From contig JAPPGH010000024.1 in NCBI GenBank assembly GCA_026914155.1, positions 124,001-188,000 of the forward strand: 64,000 nt of DNA, given 5' to 3'. The stretch's first letter is position 1. Each line of letters begins with the position of its first letter. This document shows, piece by piece, positions 42,085-50,040 of this stretch. The stretch is from Candidatus Palauibacter rhopaloidicola. Its GTDB lineage: Bacteria > Gemmatimonadota > Gemmatimonadetes > Palauibacterales > Palauibacteraceae. Made by a program: the position numbers and the translations under genes. The notes under the pieces were generated by a model. It was not told where the DNA came from, did not search any database, and worked only from the letters and a program-made list of their open reading frames with translations.

Positions 42085-44394
42085 TTACATGAGGCCGTCG
42101 GAGTAGACGTGGAGCCGCCAGAGGCTGCCGCCGCGGACGGCGCGGGCGATGTCGATGCGAAACAGCCCGTCCATGAGCGACAGGCCGACCCCCACGCTCG
42201 ACCGCCAGCCCTCGGTGCCGAAGGCATCCACGGGGCCCGTCCAGCCCGCGTCCCAGAACCCCGTGATCCGGATCGGGCTGCCCCCGATGTCGTAGGCCGG
42301 ATCGCCGATCCGGAAACCGCGCCCCAGCTCGAACCGGCCGAACCAGAAGCTCTCGCCCCCGGTCGACACCGGGTCGAAGGCCCGCAGCGTGTAGGACCCG
42401 CCGAGGTGGAAGCGACGCTGTGGGGGCGGCTCCCCGAACACTCTGCCCGCCCCGCCCTCCAGCGCCACGGACCACTGGTTCACGGGGAGTTGAAGAGCCG
42501 CGGAGACCGCGGCACGGCCGTAGAGATCGAAGTCGCCCGCCGCGGCTTCGCCCCAGATGGAGCCGCTGAGGACCGGGGTGCCGGGGTCGACGGAGGAAAA
42601 CGCGCGCAGGCGGCCCGAGATGCCGGCGACGTCGCCGCGGGCGGCCACGATGTTATCCGGAAAGACCGCATCGCCGAAGAGGTTCGGGAGCGAGGCATCG
42701 CTCTGCTTCCGTGCGTTCTGGTGGCGCTCCGCGAAGAGCGCGCCTTCCACGCGGGTCCGCTTCCCCTGGCGGCTCGCCGAGACCTCGAAGCCGGTCTCCC
42801 GGAAGTAGAGGCCTTCGTCATATCCCATCACGAGGCTGTTGAAGGAGTTGCCGAAGGAGAGCGGACGGCCCCAATCGCCGAGATCCGTGAGGCGCCGGTA
42901 TGCCGTGAACCCGAAGCCGCCCGTCGCCGTCTGGCGGCGCCACCCGACCTCCACGCCGGGCTCCCACTCGGGGATGCCGATTCGCGGCGTGACCGCGAAC
43001 TCCGACGTGACCCCCGTCGGTACGGCGAAGCGGGCGCTGAACGAGAGGCCCTCGACCCGATTGTAGCGCAGCCGGCGCAGACCCGGAGCGAGATCCAGGC
43101 GGGGACCCAGAGCCGTGGCGGCGGGGATCTGCAACGAGGACAGGCGGTCCTTCAGGTCGTCGAGTTCCGCCGCCGCGAAGGCGTCGACGGTGGCGGAGAA
43201 GAGCGGCTCCGGAAGCTCCCGGGACAAGGGGAGTTCGGCGATGGGAGGAACGATGATCACGACCGGCCGCACGGCTTCGGGCAGCGAGTCCGGTTCGGCG
43301 GTGAGAGGGTCGTCACGCGTCCGCCCGGCCTCGCGCTCCTCCCGACGCCGGGTCCGACCTTCCATCACGGTCACGTCGAGCGCCGGCCCTTCAGGCGCGA
43401 GGAACTCTTCGTCGCCATCGACCCAACGCGTCCAGCCCGGCGGCAGATCCTCTCCCGGATCGAGCGACGGCTCGCGATCCACGGCGTAGTCCTCGAAGGT
43501 CCATTCGTAGCGCACCGGCATGCTCGCGAGATCCGCCATCGTGGCGACCGCATCGAAGGCCATGCGATTCGGGAGCCACCAGCGGAGTTCCTGGAGGCCG
43601 TAGTCGATCGTGATGAACTCGACCCTGGCGCGGATCGGCTTCACGAAGCCGGGAACGTCATCCGCGTCCTCCGGTTCTTCGCGGTCGAAGTCGTACTCGA
43701 TCGCCGGACGGTAGGCGGCGCGCGTGAGGACCCCTTCGTCGGCGTCGAACCACAGCGAGCCGGCAATGCGGTCGAAGCGGGCCTCGCGCGGCTCGACGAT
43801 CGCCTCGATCTGCGTCACCGTGCGGTCGTCCCCCGGGAAGCGGATGCGCAGCGTATCGCCGGAGCGGTAGCGGTAGTGGTAGGCCGCGGTGTCGGCCAGG
43901 GGATGGAGGGCCCACTCCGAACCGACCGTCACATGCTCGCTCGCCGGATCGATCATGTCGAAGTCGAGTTCGAACGCGTCGTCGTCGCGGAGATCGTCCT
44001 CGAATTCGACGCCCAGACCGACGATCGGCACCCCGCGCCGCACGCCCAGCCAACGGACGACGTGTTCGCCCTCCGCCGCCCAGCGCAGGCGGGCGGCGCG
44101 CTCCTGGTGAAACATCGCGCGTTCGCGGCGCAGAAACGCGCCGCCCAGCCCGGCGTAGATGCGCTCGCGGAAGGTCGCCTCGAAGCTCGTCAGCCCCTCG
44201 GCCCGGGCCTTGCGCTGCGCCAGAGCGCGCTCGATCAGCCCCGCGATCCCCTCGTCGGCGTAGGCGTCGAACGGAATCGGACGTGAGACGGAAACGGGCG
44301 CTTCCTGGAGGGCGTGCGCGTCGGAAGCGACGCCCGCGGCCGCTCCCATGCACATCGCCAGCCCGAGCAGCGCGGCGGCAGGCGTTCGGTTCAA
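42085..44394 (-). CDS. Outer-membrane protein with Omp85-like C-terminal barrel
   Basis: TTG 44394 is preferred (GGAGAG five bases before; signal sequence ending near ASDAHALQ). The track's longer start is not supported. The 769-residue protein has a soluble N-terminal part (residues about 30-390) resembling DUF5686-like periplasmic domains. A strand-rich C-terminal part (about 430-769) carries FHLGGSYTLRAF and a final alternating aromatic stretch, as in surface-antigen D15/BamA barrels. It may assemble or export proteins at the outer membrane; the role is inferred. The signal peptidase pair lies directly downstream. Confidence 0.78.
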   Translation of the reverse strand: MNRTPAAALLGLAMCMGAAAGVASDAHALQEAPVSVSRPIPFDAYADEGIAGLIERALAQRKARAEGLTSFEATFRERIYAGLGGAFLRRERAMFHQERAARLRWAAEGEHVVRWLGVRRGVPIVGLGVEFEDDLRDDDAFELDFDMIDPASEHVTVGSEWALHPLADTAAYHYRYRSGDTLRIRFPGDDRTVTQIEAIVEPREARFDRIAGSLWFDADEGVLTRAAYRPAIEYDFDREEPEDADDVPGFVKPIRARVEFITIDYGLQELRWWLPNRMAFDAVATMADLASMPVRYEWTFEDYAVDREPSLDPGEDLPPGWTRWVDGDEEFLAPEGPALDVTVMEGRTRRREEREAGRTRDDPLTAEPDSLPEAVRPVVIIVPPIAELPLSRELPEPLFSATVDAFAAAELDDLKDRLSSLQIPAATALGPRLDLAPGLRRLRYNRVEGLSFSARFAVPTGVTSEFAVTPRIGIPEWEPGVEVGWRRQTATGGFGFTAYRRLTDLGDWGRPLSFGNSFNSLVMGYDEGLYFRETGFEVSASRQGKRTRVEGALFAERHQNARKQSDASLPNLFGDAVFPDNIVAARGDVAGISGRLRAFSSVDPGTPVLSGSIWGEAAAGDFDLYGRAAVSAALQLPVNQWSVALEGGAGRVFGEPPPQRRFHLGGSYTLRAFDPVSTGGESFWFGRFELGRGFRIGDPAYDIGGSPIRITGFWDAGWTGPVDAFGTEGWRSSVGVGLSLMDGLFRIDIARAVRGGSLWRLHVYSDGLM

Positions 44395-44505
44395 AAGCGC
44401 TCTCCAGTCCAGAGCCGCCGTCGCGGCGTCGAGGCAAGGGGCTCGCGGCCGATGCGAGACGCGACCGCCCCCCCGGACGGGCGGTACATCCCGACAGGTG
44501 CCGGT

Positions 44506-44527
44506 ACGTCTATGTTTGGGTAGACGT
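44506..44527. promoter_or_regulatory. 22-bp inverted repeat in a divergent intergenic region
   Basis: ACGTCTA and TAGACGT are 7-base perfect arms around TGTTTGGG, between the divergent barrel and methyltransferase genes. Such a dyad suits a dimeric repressor site, though no regulator is identified. Confidence 0.4.
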
Positions 44528-44588
44528 TTCAACCTTCGCCCGCGTCACCGGCGCCAAGCGCGCCCGCGGCCCCGGGGAGAATAAGCGA

Positions 44589-45248
44589 GTGGGACTGTAC
44601 TCCGAACACATCTTTCCGCGTCTCATGGAGAGCGGGCTCAAGGGCGACCTGCATCGCCGGTATCGGCGCCGGGTGCTCTCCCGTGCGCAGGGGAACGTGC
44701 TCGAAGTCGGCTTCGGCACGGGCCTCAATCTCGAATTCTATCCAACGTCGATCCGCGGCGTCACCGGAATCGATCCCGCGGCCGTCCTCGAACGCCGCGT
44801 ACGCGCCCGCATCGCCAGCGCCCCCTTTCCCGTCGAGCGCATGGTCCACGACGCCGCCGACCGACTCCCCTTTCCGGATGGGCATTTCGACACGGTGACG
44901 AGCACCTGGACGCTGTGCTCGATCAAACGGCTCCGGGACGCCCTCCTCGAACTGAGGCGCGCGCTGAAGCCCTCCGGCGAGTTCCTCTTTCTCGAGCACG
45001 GACGGAACGAAAAAGGATGGGTTTCGCGCCTCCAGGACACCCTGAACCCGATCCAGAACTTCGTCGCCTGCGGCTGTAACATAAACCGAAGGATCGACGC
45101 CGAGATCGAGCATGGCGGGTTCCGGATCGTCGACCTCGAGCGTTTCACGATGCCCGGGGTGCCCCGGGCGCTGGGTTCCGTCTACCTTGGCGTGGCCAGG
45201 CCCTACGGTGACAAGCGCCTCGCACGACCGCCGCGGGTACGGCCGTGA
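44589..45248 (+). CDS. Class I SAM-dependent methyltransferase
   Basis: The GTG at 44589 has GGGGAG nine bases upstream, and the track's longer start is rejected. The 219-residue protein has SAM motif I (VLEVGFGTGLNLEFY, residues 37-51), an acidic PFPDGHFDTVTS motif and a post-motif LKPSGEFLFLEHG. These are typical of UbiE/phospholipid or small-molecule methyltransferases. The substrate is unknown. It overlaps the 3' end of a small membrane-protein gene on the other strand. Confidence 0.85.
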   Translation: MGLYSEHIFPRLMESGLKGDLHRRYRRRVLSRAQGNVLEVGFGTGLNLEFYPTSIRGVTGIDPAAVLERRVRARIASAPFPVERMVHDAADRLPFPDGHFDTVTSTWTLCSIKRLRDALLELRRALKPSGEFLFLEHGRNEKGWVSRLQDTLNPIQNFVACGCNINRRIDAEIEHGGFRIVDLERFTMPGVPRALGSVYLGVARPYGDKRLARPPRVRP

Positions 45249-45640
45249 GCGCCGCTCGAACGCGGTGCGGTTTTGCGACGGGCGGCCATCCGCGTCCTCG
45301 TGGCGACGACGGTGCCCGCCGAGCCCGCCACGGCCGGGCCGAGCAGGAAGAGGAGCGCCAGGCCCCAGTGGCCGGAAGGAGGATCGGTCAGCGTCACCCA
45401 GACGCCGACGACACCCAGCAGAGCCAAGCTCCAGCCGGGGGCCAGCCCCCAGAGGAGGGGACGCGCGCCGCGGTGCCACCGCGCGAGGCCGAAGCCCGCG
45501 AAGAAGTACAGCACCCCCCCGAGCGCGATGAGCCCGGGACCGGGACCCACAGGCAAATCCCTGAACACGAGCGCCAGCCCCGCGAGGCCGGCGAGGAGGC
45601 AGACGATGACGGAAACCAGGAGCTTCAGTACGGCTCTCAT
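45203..45640 (-). CDS. Hypothetical four-span membrane protein
   Basis: The 145-residue product has about four hydrophobic helices (residues about 5-25, 35-55, 65-85 and 90-110) and a basic, disordered C-terminus. No family is recognised. Its start ATG overlaps the start codon of the divergent DUF6265-like gene at the CATG at 45638-45641, and its 3' end overlaps the methyltransferase gene. Confidence 0.6.
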   Translation of the reverse strand: MRAVLKLLVSVIVCLLAGLAGLALVFRDLPVGPGPGLIALGGVLYFFAGFGLARWHRGARPLLWGLAPGWSLALLGVVGVWVTLTDPPSGHWGLALLFLLGPAVAGSAGTVVATRTRMAARRKTAPRSSGAHGRTRGGRARRLSP

Positions 45641-46202
45641 GGCATGCGAAGATGCGGCGAGATCCGCGGTTTCTCAAACGATCCGGGCGCCGGCCCTTCG
45701 CCGCCGAACGGCCGCGGTCGGCGTCGTGCTCGCCGCCGTCGTCCACCTGTTCGGCGCCACCGGCGCGAAGGGCCAGGATGCGGACCTCGAGGAGCTGGCG
45801 TGGATCGCGGGCCACTGGGGCGGGGATGCCTTCGGAGGACAGATCGAGGAGGCGTGGTTCAGCCCCGCGGGGCGCTCGATGTCCGGCTCCTTCCGCCTCG
45901 TCCGCGACGGTCTCGCGATCATGTACGAACTTCTGCTGCTGGAGCAGGATGACGACGGCGAGATCTACTATCGGTTCAAGCACGTCGGGCGGGGCTGGGA
46001 GCCGTGGGAGGAGGCGCGACTCGAATACCGTCTCACGGCCCTGGAAGGCCGGAGGGCCACCTTCCGGAGCACGGCGGAGGCGCCACCGCCGAACGCGCCC
46101 TGGTGGTTCACGTACGAGAGCCCGACGGGCGCCGAATTGCTCGTCACTATTCATGGCAGCGGGGGTGGAGATCCGACGGTGCTGTCGATGACAAGGCGAT
46201 GA
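45639..46202 (+). CDS. Secreted DUF6265-like protein
   Basis: Starting at ATG 45639 gives 187 residues with a signal sequence around residues 24-48 (ends ATGAKGQ). The mature part opens LAWIAGHWGGDAFGG, the DUF6265 signature, and continues as a lipocalin-like beta structure. The function is unknown. The start is uncertain because the nearest AGGAG lies 14 bases away; a downstream GTG is possible. Confidence 0.7.
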   Translation: MACEDAARSAVSQTIRAPALRRRTAAVGVVLAAVVHLFGATGAKGQDADLEELAWIAGHWGGDAFGGQIEEAWFSPAGRSMSGSFRLVRDGLAIMYELLLLEQDDDGEIYYRFKHVGRGWEPWEEARLEYRLTALEGRRATFRSTAEAPPPNAPWWFTYESPTGAELLVTIHGSGGGDPTVLSMTRR

Positions 46203-46269
46203 GACCGTATCTTTCGGGCGACGGGAAGCGTTCATGGGGGAGAGAGCCGGACTCGACCGGGGGAGTCGT

Positions 46270-47091
46270 ATGAGTGTATTGGAGTCGGGACACAGAGGCG
46301 CCCGCTTGGCGGCGCTGACCCTCGTCGCGGCAGGCGTGCTGGCGGGTTCGCCGAGTTCGACCCGGGCGCAGGAAGAGGCGGACCGGGAGACGGCGGAGTT
46401 GATCGGGCAGGTGGTCAGCGCGTCGACGGGACTCCCGCTCGAAGGGGCCCGCGTGATCCTCCTGGGCTCCGGGTACGGGGCGATCACCGATGCCGAAGGC
46501 AACTTCCGGGTCCCCCAAACCTGGGCCGGTAGGGACTCGGTCGAAGTGCGGTACATCGGCTACGAGGCCGGCTACACCGTCATCGACCTCGAGCCGGACC
46601 AGACGACGCGCGTCACGCTGACCCTTTCGAGTACCGTCATCCGCATCGCGGATCTCACGGTGGAGGTACGGCAGACCCGCCGTGCGCGGCACCTGGAGGG
46701 CTTCCTGGAACGCTTGGAAAAGGGGTTCGGGACCTTCTTCACGCCGCGCGACATCATCAACCGTAACCCGCGCCTGCCGAGCGACCTCCTGCGCGGCCTG
46801 CCGAACGTCTCCGTGGGCCGGATCGAATACGGGAGAGCGGAGATCTTCCTTGGAGAAGGCGCCCGGCTCGGATGTCCACCGGCGCTTTACCTGGATGGGA
46901 TGTACCAGGCGGGGATGCAGTTCGACGATCTCGAGAAGGAGGTTCTCGGCGCGGTCGAGGTCTACAGGCGGGACGTCGAGACGCCGATGGAGTTCATGCG
47001 CACGGGCTCGACGTGCGGCGCGATCGTGGTCTGGACGCCGGACGGCGCGGGCTTCCTGGACTGGGCCGGGGAACTGCCCCCCTTCGACTAG
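46270..47091 (+). CDS. Plug-only CarboxypepD_reg protein, copy 1
   Basis: The ATG at 46270 has GGGGGAG before it. The 273 residues start with a signal peptide (ends STRAQE). A carboxypeptidase-regulatory-like domain follows (ELIGQVVSASTGLPLEGARV, about residues 43-130), then a segment like the TonB-receptor plug (about 160-265, with PPALYLDGMY and a terminal Cys/Val pair, GSTCGAIVVWT). No beta-barrel follows, unlike SusC or TonB receptors. Its role is unknown. A similar protein is encoded at 53656. Confidence 0.75.
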   Translation: MSVLESGHRGARLAALTLVAAGVLAGSPSSTRAQEEADRETAELIGQVVSASTGLPLEGARVILLGSGYGAITDAEGNFRVPQTWAGRDSVEVRYIGYEAGYTVIDLEPDQTTRVTLTLSSTVIRIADLTVEVRQTRRARHLEGFLERLEKGFGTFFTPRDIINRNPRLPSDLLRGLPNVSVGRIEYGRAEIFLGEGARLGCPPALYLDGMYQAGMQFDDLEKEVLGAVEVYRRDVETPMEFMRTGSTCGAIVVWTPDGAGFLDWAGELPPFD

Positions 47092-47113
47092 CGGGACGTG
47101 AAAAAGCCCCGCG

Positions 47114-47536
47114 TCAGCCCCGCCCGCCCGCGGGCTCGCCGTTGAGGGTCAGTGTCCATTCGAGTTCCATGTCCTTCCGGAGCGAATGGTAGACGGAGCA
47201 GTAGCGTTCGAACGAGAGCATGACGGCCCGCCGGGCCTTGGCTTCGTCCACGTTGCCGGAGACATGAAAGTCGAACTGGAGACCCTTCACGTAGCGCGGC
47301 GCCGCTTCTGCTCTGCGCGCCCTCGCCCGGACCGAGAGTCCGGTGAGTTCCTGGCGCCCCTTCTCGAGGATGACCACCACGTCGATCGCGGCACAGGCGG
47401 CGACGGACTCCACCATCAGGGCGACCGGGCTCGGGGCGATCCCCTCGTCCCCGTCGATTCGCGTCTCGTGGTCGGCCCGGTCGGCGCTGAACTTGAGCCC
47501 GCCGTCCCACCGGACCTGGATTCCGTCCCTGTTCAT
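47114..47536 (-). CDS. OsmC/Ohr family protein
   Basis: The ATG at 47536 has GGAG before it; the upstream track part is dismissed. The 140-residue protein shows the OsmC fold: VESVAACAAIDVVVIL with the first reactive Cys and SFERYCSVYHSL with the second. Family members reduce organic or fatty-acid hydroperoxides using these two cysteines. The order fits an OsmC-like rather than a strict Ohr protein, so the peroxide substrate is uncertain. Confidence 0.85.
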   Translation of the reverse strand: MNRDGIQVRWDGGLKFSADRADHETRIDGDEGIAPSPVALMVESVAACAAIDVVVILEKGRQELTGLSVRARARRAEAAPRYVKGLQFDFHVSGNVDEAKARRAVMLSFERYCSVYHSLRKDMELEWTLTLNGEPAGGRG

Positions 47537-47669
47537 CTCGATCTCCGTGGCTGGTGTCGGACTTCGGCAACATAGTACAACGCGGCCGGCGGTCCGTCGC
47601 GAAACGGGCAGCTGAACCGCTGAAACCGCCCCGGGATGGAGGGCGTACGGGCTTTTCGGGAGGTGCGAC

Positions 47670-47954
47670 ATGTTTGAGTTCATCGGGAATTTCCTCTGGC
47701 TCGCCATCGCCGGCGCCGCTTCGATCGGCGGCTTCGTGACCATGAAGAGGTTCGTACACAGACGATTGCGCTTCGTGGACGGCGTTCATCGGCGCGGTAT
47801 CCCGCTCCTGGCCGGGATCGCAGGCGGCGTCGTCGGATTGTTCGCCGCGGCCCTGCCGCTCGTCACTCCCCTCACGGCCGTTCTGTTCGGGATCGGGGTC
47901 GGTACCGGCGTGGCGGCGGGCCGAAGGGAGATCAAGCGCCTCCCGAGCCCTTGA
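47670..47954 (+). CDS. Small two- or three-span membrane protein
   Basis: The 94-residue product has a helix near residues 7-24, a basic stretch with KRFVHRRLR, and a second long hydrophobic region (about 45-82) rich in Gly/Val. GGGAGG precedes the ATG. No family is recognised. Its stop overlaps the TTG start of the M20 peptidase (TTGA), so the two are probably co-expressed. Confidence 0.65.
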   Translation: MFEFIGNFLWLAIAGAASIGGFVTMKRFVHRRLRFVDGVHRRGIPLLAGIAGGVVGLFAAALPLVTPLTAVLFGIGVGTGVAAGRREIKRLPSP

Positions 47955-49123
47955 CCTTCTCCGCAGACCTGCTGCGCCTCACAACCATCCTCACGGACTT
48001 CGTCGCCACGAACTCCGTGAATCCGACCCTCGTGGAGGGGGCGCCGGGCGAGACGGAGATGGCGGACCTCACGACCCGACACATGCGCGAGGCGGGTCTG
48101 GAGGTGGCGCGGTACGAGCCCGAGGCGGGCCGGCCGAGCGTCGTCGGGCGCCTCGCGGGGGCCGGGGGAGGGTCGGCGCTGATGCTGAACGCCCACTACG
48201 ACACGGTCGGCGTGGAGGGTATGGAGGCGCCGTTCTCGCCGAGCATACGGGACGGGCGGCTCTACGGACGGGGCGCCTACGACATGAAGGGGGCGCTGGC
48301 CGCCTGTATCGAGGCCGCCCGGCTCCTCCGCGAATCCGAACCGCGCCTTGCGGGCGACGTCCTCGTGGCCGCCGTGGCCGACGAGGAATACGCGAGCCTG
48401 GGCACCGCGGACCTGCTCGAACGGCGCGCACGCGGGGAACTGGCCTTCGACGCCGCGATCGTCACCGAGCCCACGTCGCTGGACCTGTGCGTGGCCCACC
48501 GCGGATTCACGTGGATCGAGATCGCGACGCGCGGACGCGCCGCCCACGGAAGCCGCTATCGGGAAGGGATCGATGCGAATCTGCGCATGGGACGCGTGCT
48601 GCAACGGCTGGAGACGTTCATAGAGGAACTCCAGGCCCGGCCGGGGCACCCGCTCCTCGGCCCCCCCTCGATGCACGCGGCGCTGCTGGAGGGCGGGAGC
48701 GGGATCAGCACCTACGCCCCGCGCTGCACGCTCAAGATCGAGCGGCGCACCGTGCCGCCCGAGACGCGGGAGTCCGTGGAAGAGGAGGTCGCGGCTCTGA
48801 TCGAGGATCTGCGGGCGGAGGACCCGGCTCTCGAAGTCGACTGGTCGACCTTTTTCCACCGCGAACCCTTCGAGACGACGCCGGAGGCGCCGGTCGCGGC
48901 CTGTGTATCGCGCGCCGCCCGTCGTGTTCTGGGGCAGGCGCCGGAGGTCATCGGGGACTCCCCGTGGATGGACTCCGCCCTGACGCAGGCGGCGGGCGTG
49001 GACAGCGTCGTGATCGGCCCGCACGGCGCGGGCGCGCACGCGGACGTCGAGTGGGTGGACCTCGAATCGTGCGCGAGGCTGGCCGAGATCCTCGCCGGGG
49101 CCGCTGCCGACTACTGCGGCTGA
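47951..49123 (+). CDS. M20 family metallopeptidase (ArgE/DapE-like)
   Basis: The TTG start overlaps the previous stop. The 390-residue protein has the M20 zinc residues: LNAHYDTVG (His82, Asp84), DMKGA and VADEEYA with the catalytic Glu, plus a dimerisation domain (about 175-290). M20 enzymes hydrolyse N-acyl amino acids or dipeptides. ArgE, DapE and carboxypeptidase-like functions cannot be separated by eye. It is convergent with the SDR gene at 49111. Confidence 0.87.
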   Translation: MTFSADLLRLTTILTDFVATNSVNPTLVEGAPGETEMADLTTRHMREAGLEVARYEPEAGRPSVVGRLAGAGGGSALMLNAHYDTVGVEGMEAPFSPSIRDGRLYGRGAYDMKGALAACIEAARLLRESEPRLAGDVLVAAVADEEYASLGTADLLERRARGELAFDAAIVTEPTSLDLCVAHRGFTWIEIATRGRAAHGSRYREGIDANLRMGRVLQRLETFIEELQARPGHPLLGPPSMHAALLEGGSGISTYAPRCTLKIERRTVPPETRESVEEEVAALIEDLRAEDPALEVDWSTFFHREPFETTPEAPVAACVSRAARRVLGQAPEVIGDSPWMDSALTQAAGVDSVVIGPHGAGAHADVEWVDLESCARLAEILAGAAADYCG

Positions 49124-50040
49124 CCGGGGCCGCCGCCTCCTGCAGGGGCGCTGCCGGTCCACTCGAGGCTCCGGTCCCAGAGTTCCCGGGCGAGATCCTT
49201 GTCGTAGGCCTGTGCGGTGGCGGCGACCTCGGATTCCACCTTGAAGTAGCGCCCGGTCACCTCGTCGCGGGCGGGATCCGCGACGAGCCGCATCACGGCG
49301 TGGCCGCCGACCTCGGGTTTCGCCATCAGGCCCTTGGCCGCGTTCAGGAGCAGGCCGAGGGCGCTGCGGTTCTTCCGCCAGATCTGCGTGCGGAGGACGC
49401 CGGGGTGGACGGCGTTCGCGGTGATTCCGTGGGCGCCCCAGCGCCGCACGGATTCGAAGGTGAAGAGGGCGTTGGCCAGCTTCGTGTCGCCGTAGGCCTG
49501 GAAACCGCCCTTCCACGCATCGCCGCGGACGATGGACTCGAGGGCGGCGCGGCGCAGGTCCCCGTTGCGGTGGGCCTCGGAACTCACGTTGACGATCCGG
49601 CCCCGCCCGGCCGCGAGCGGTGCGAGGAGCCGGTGGCTGAGGAGGAAATGGCCGAGGTGGTTCGTCGCGAACGTGACCTCGAAGCCCTCGGGCGTGATCT
49701 GGCGCCGGTGGAGCCAGACGCCGGCGTTGTTCACCAGGATGTCGATCGCCGGGCAGCGGGCGGCCAGACGGTCGGCGAGGGCGCGGACATCGGCCTGGAG
49801 CGATAGGTCGGCGATTTCGAGGCGGACAGCCGCGCCCGCCGCCGCGCCCGCCTGCCGCGCGTCGGAGAGCGCCGGCTCCCCCCGCTCGCGGCTGCGGCAC
49901 ACCAGGGTTACGTCGGCGCCCACCCGCGCGAGGAGGTCGGCGGCGGACTTCCCGACGCCCGAGTTGGCCCCGGTGACGACCGCGACCTGCCCCTTGAGGC
50001 CGAGATCCGTCCCGTCCGTGGCATCCGTCATCGCCTCCAT
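49111..50040 (-). CDS. Retinol dehydrogenase-like SDR
   Basis: The ATG at 50040 shares its A with the PQQ dehydrogenase stop (TGATG). The 309-residue protein has a classic SDR pattern: VVTGANSGVGK (near residue 22), ILVNNAGVW and the catalytic Tyr/Lys pair in YGDTKLAN. It resembles retinol dehydrogenase/WWOX-type oxidoreductases, which act on lipid-like alcohols or ketones. It is third in an operon with RidA and a PQQ dehydrogenase. Confidence 0.82.
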   Translation of the reverse strand: MEAMTDATDGTDLGLKGQVAVVTGANSGVGKSAADLLARVGADVTLVCRSRERGEPALSDARQAGAAAGAAVRLEIADLSLQADVRALADRLAARCPAIDILVNNAGVWLHRRQITPEGFEVTFATNHLGHFLLSHRLLAPLAAGRGRIVNVSSEAHRNGDLRRAALESIVRGDAWKGGFQAYGDTKLANALFTFESVRRWGAHGITANAVHPGVLRTQIWRKNRSALGLLLNAAKGLMAKPEVGGHAVMRLVADPARDEVTGRYFKVESEVAATAQAYDKDLARELWDRSLEWTGSAPAGGGGPGQPQ

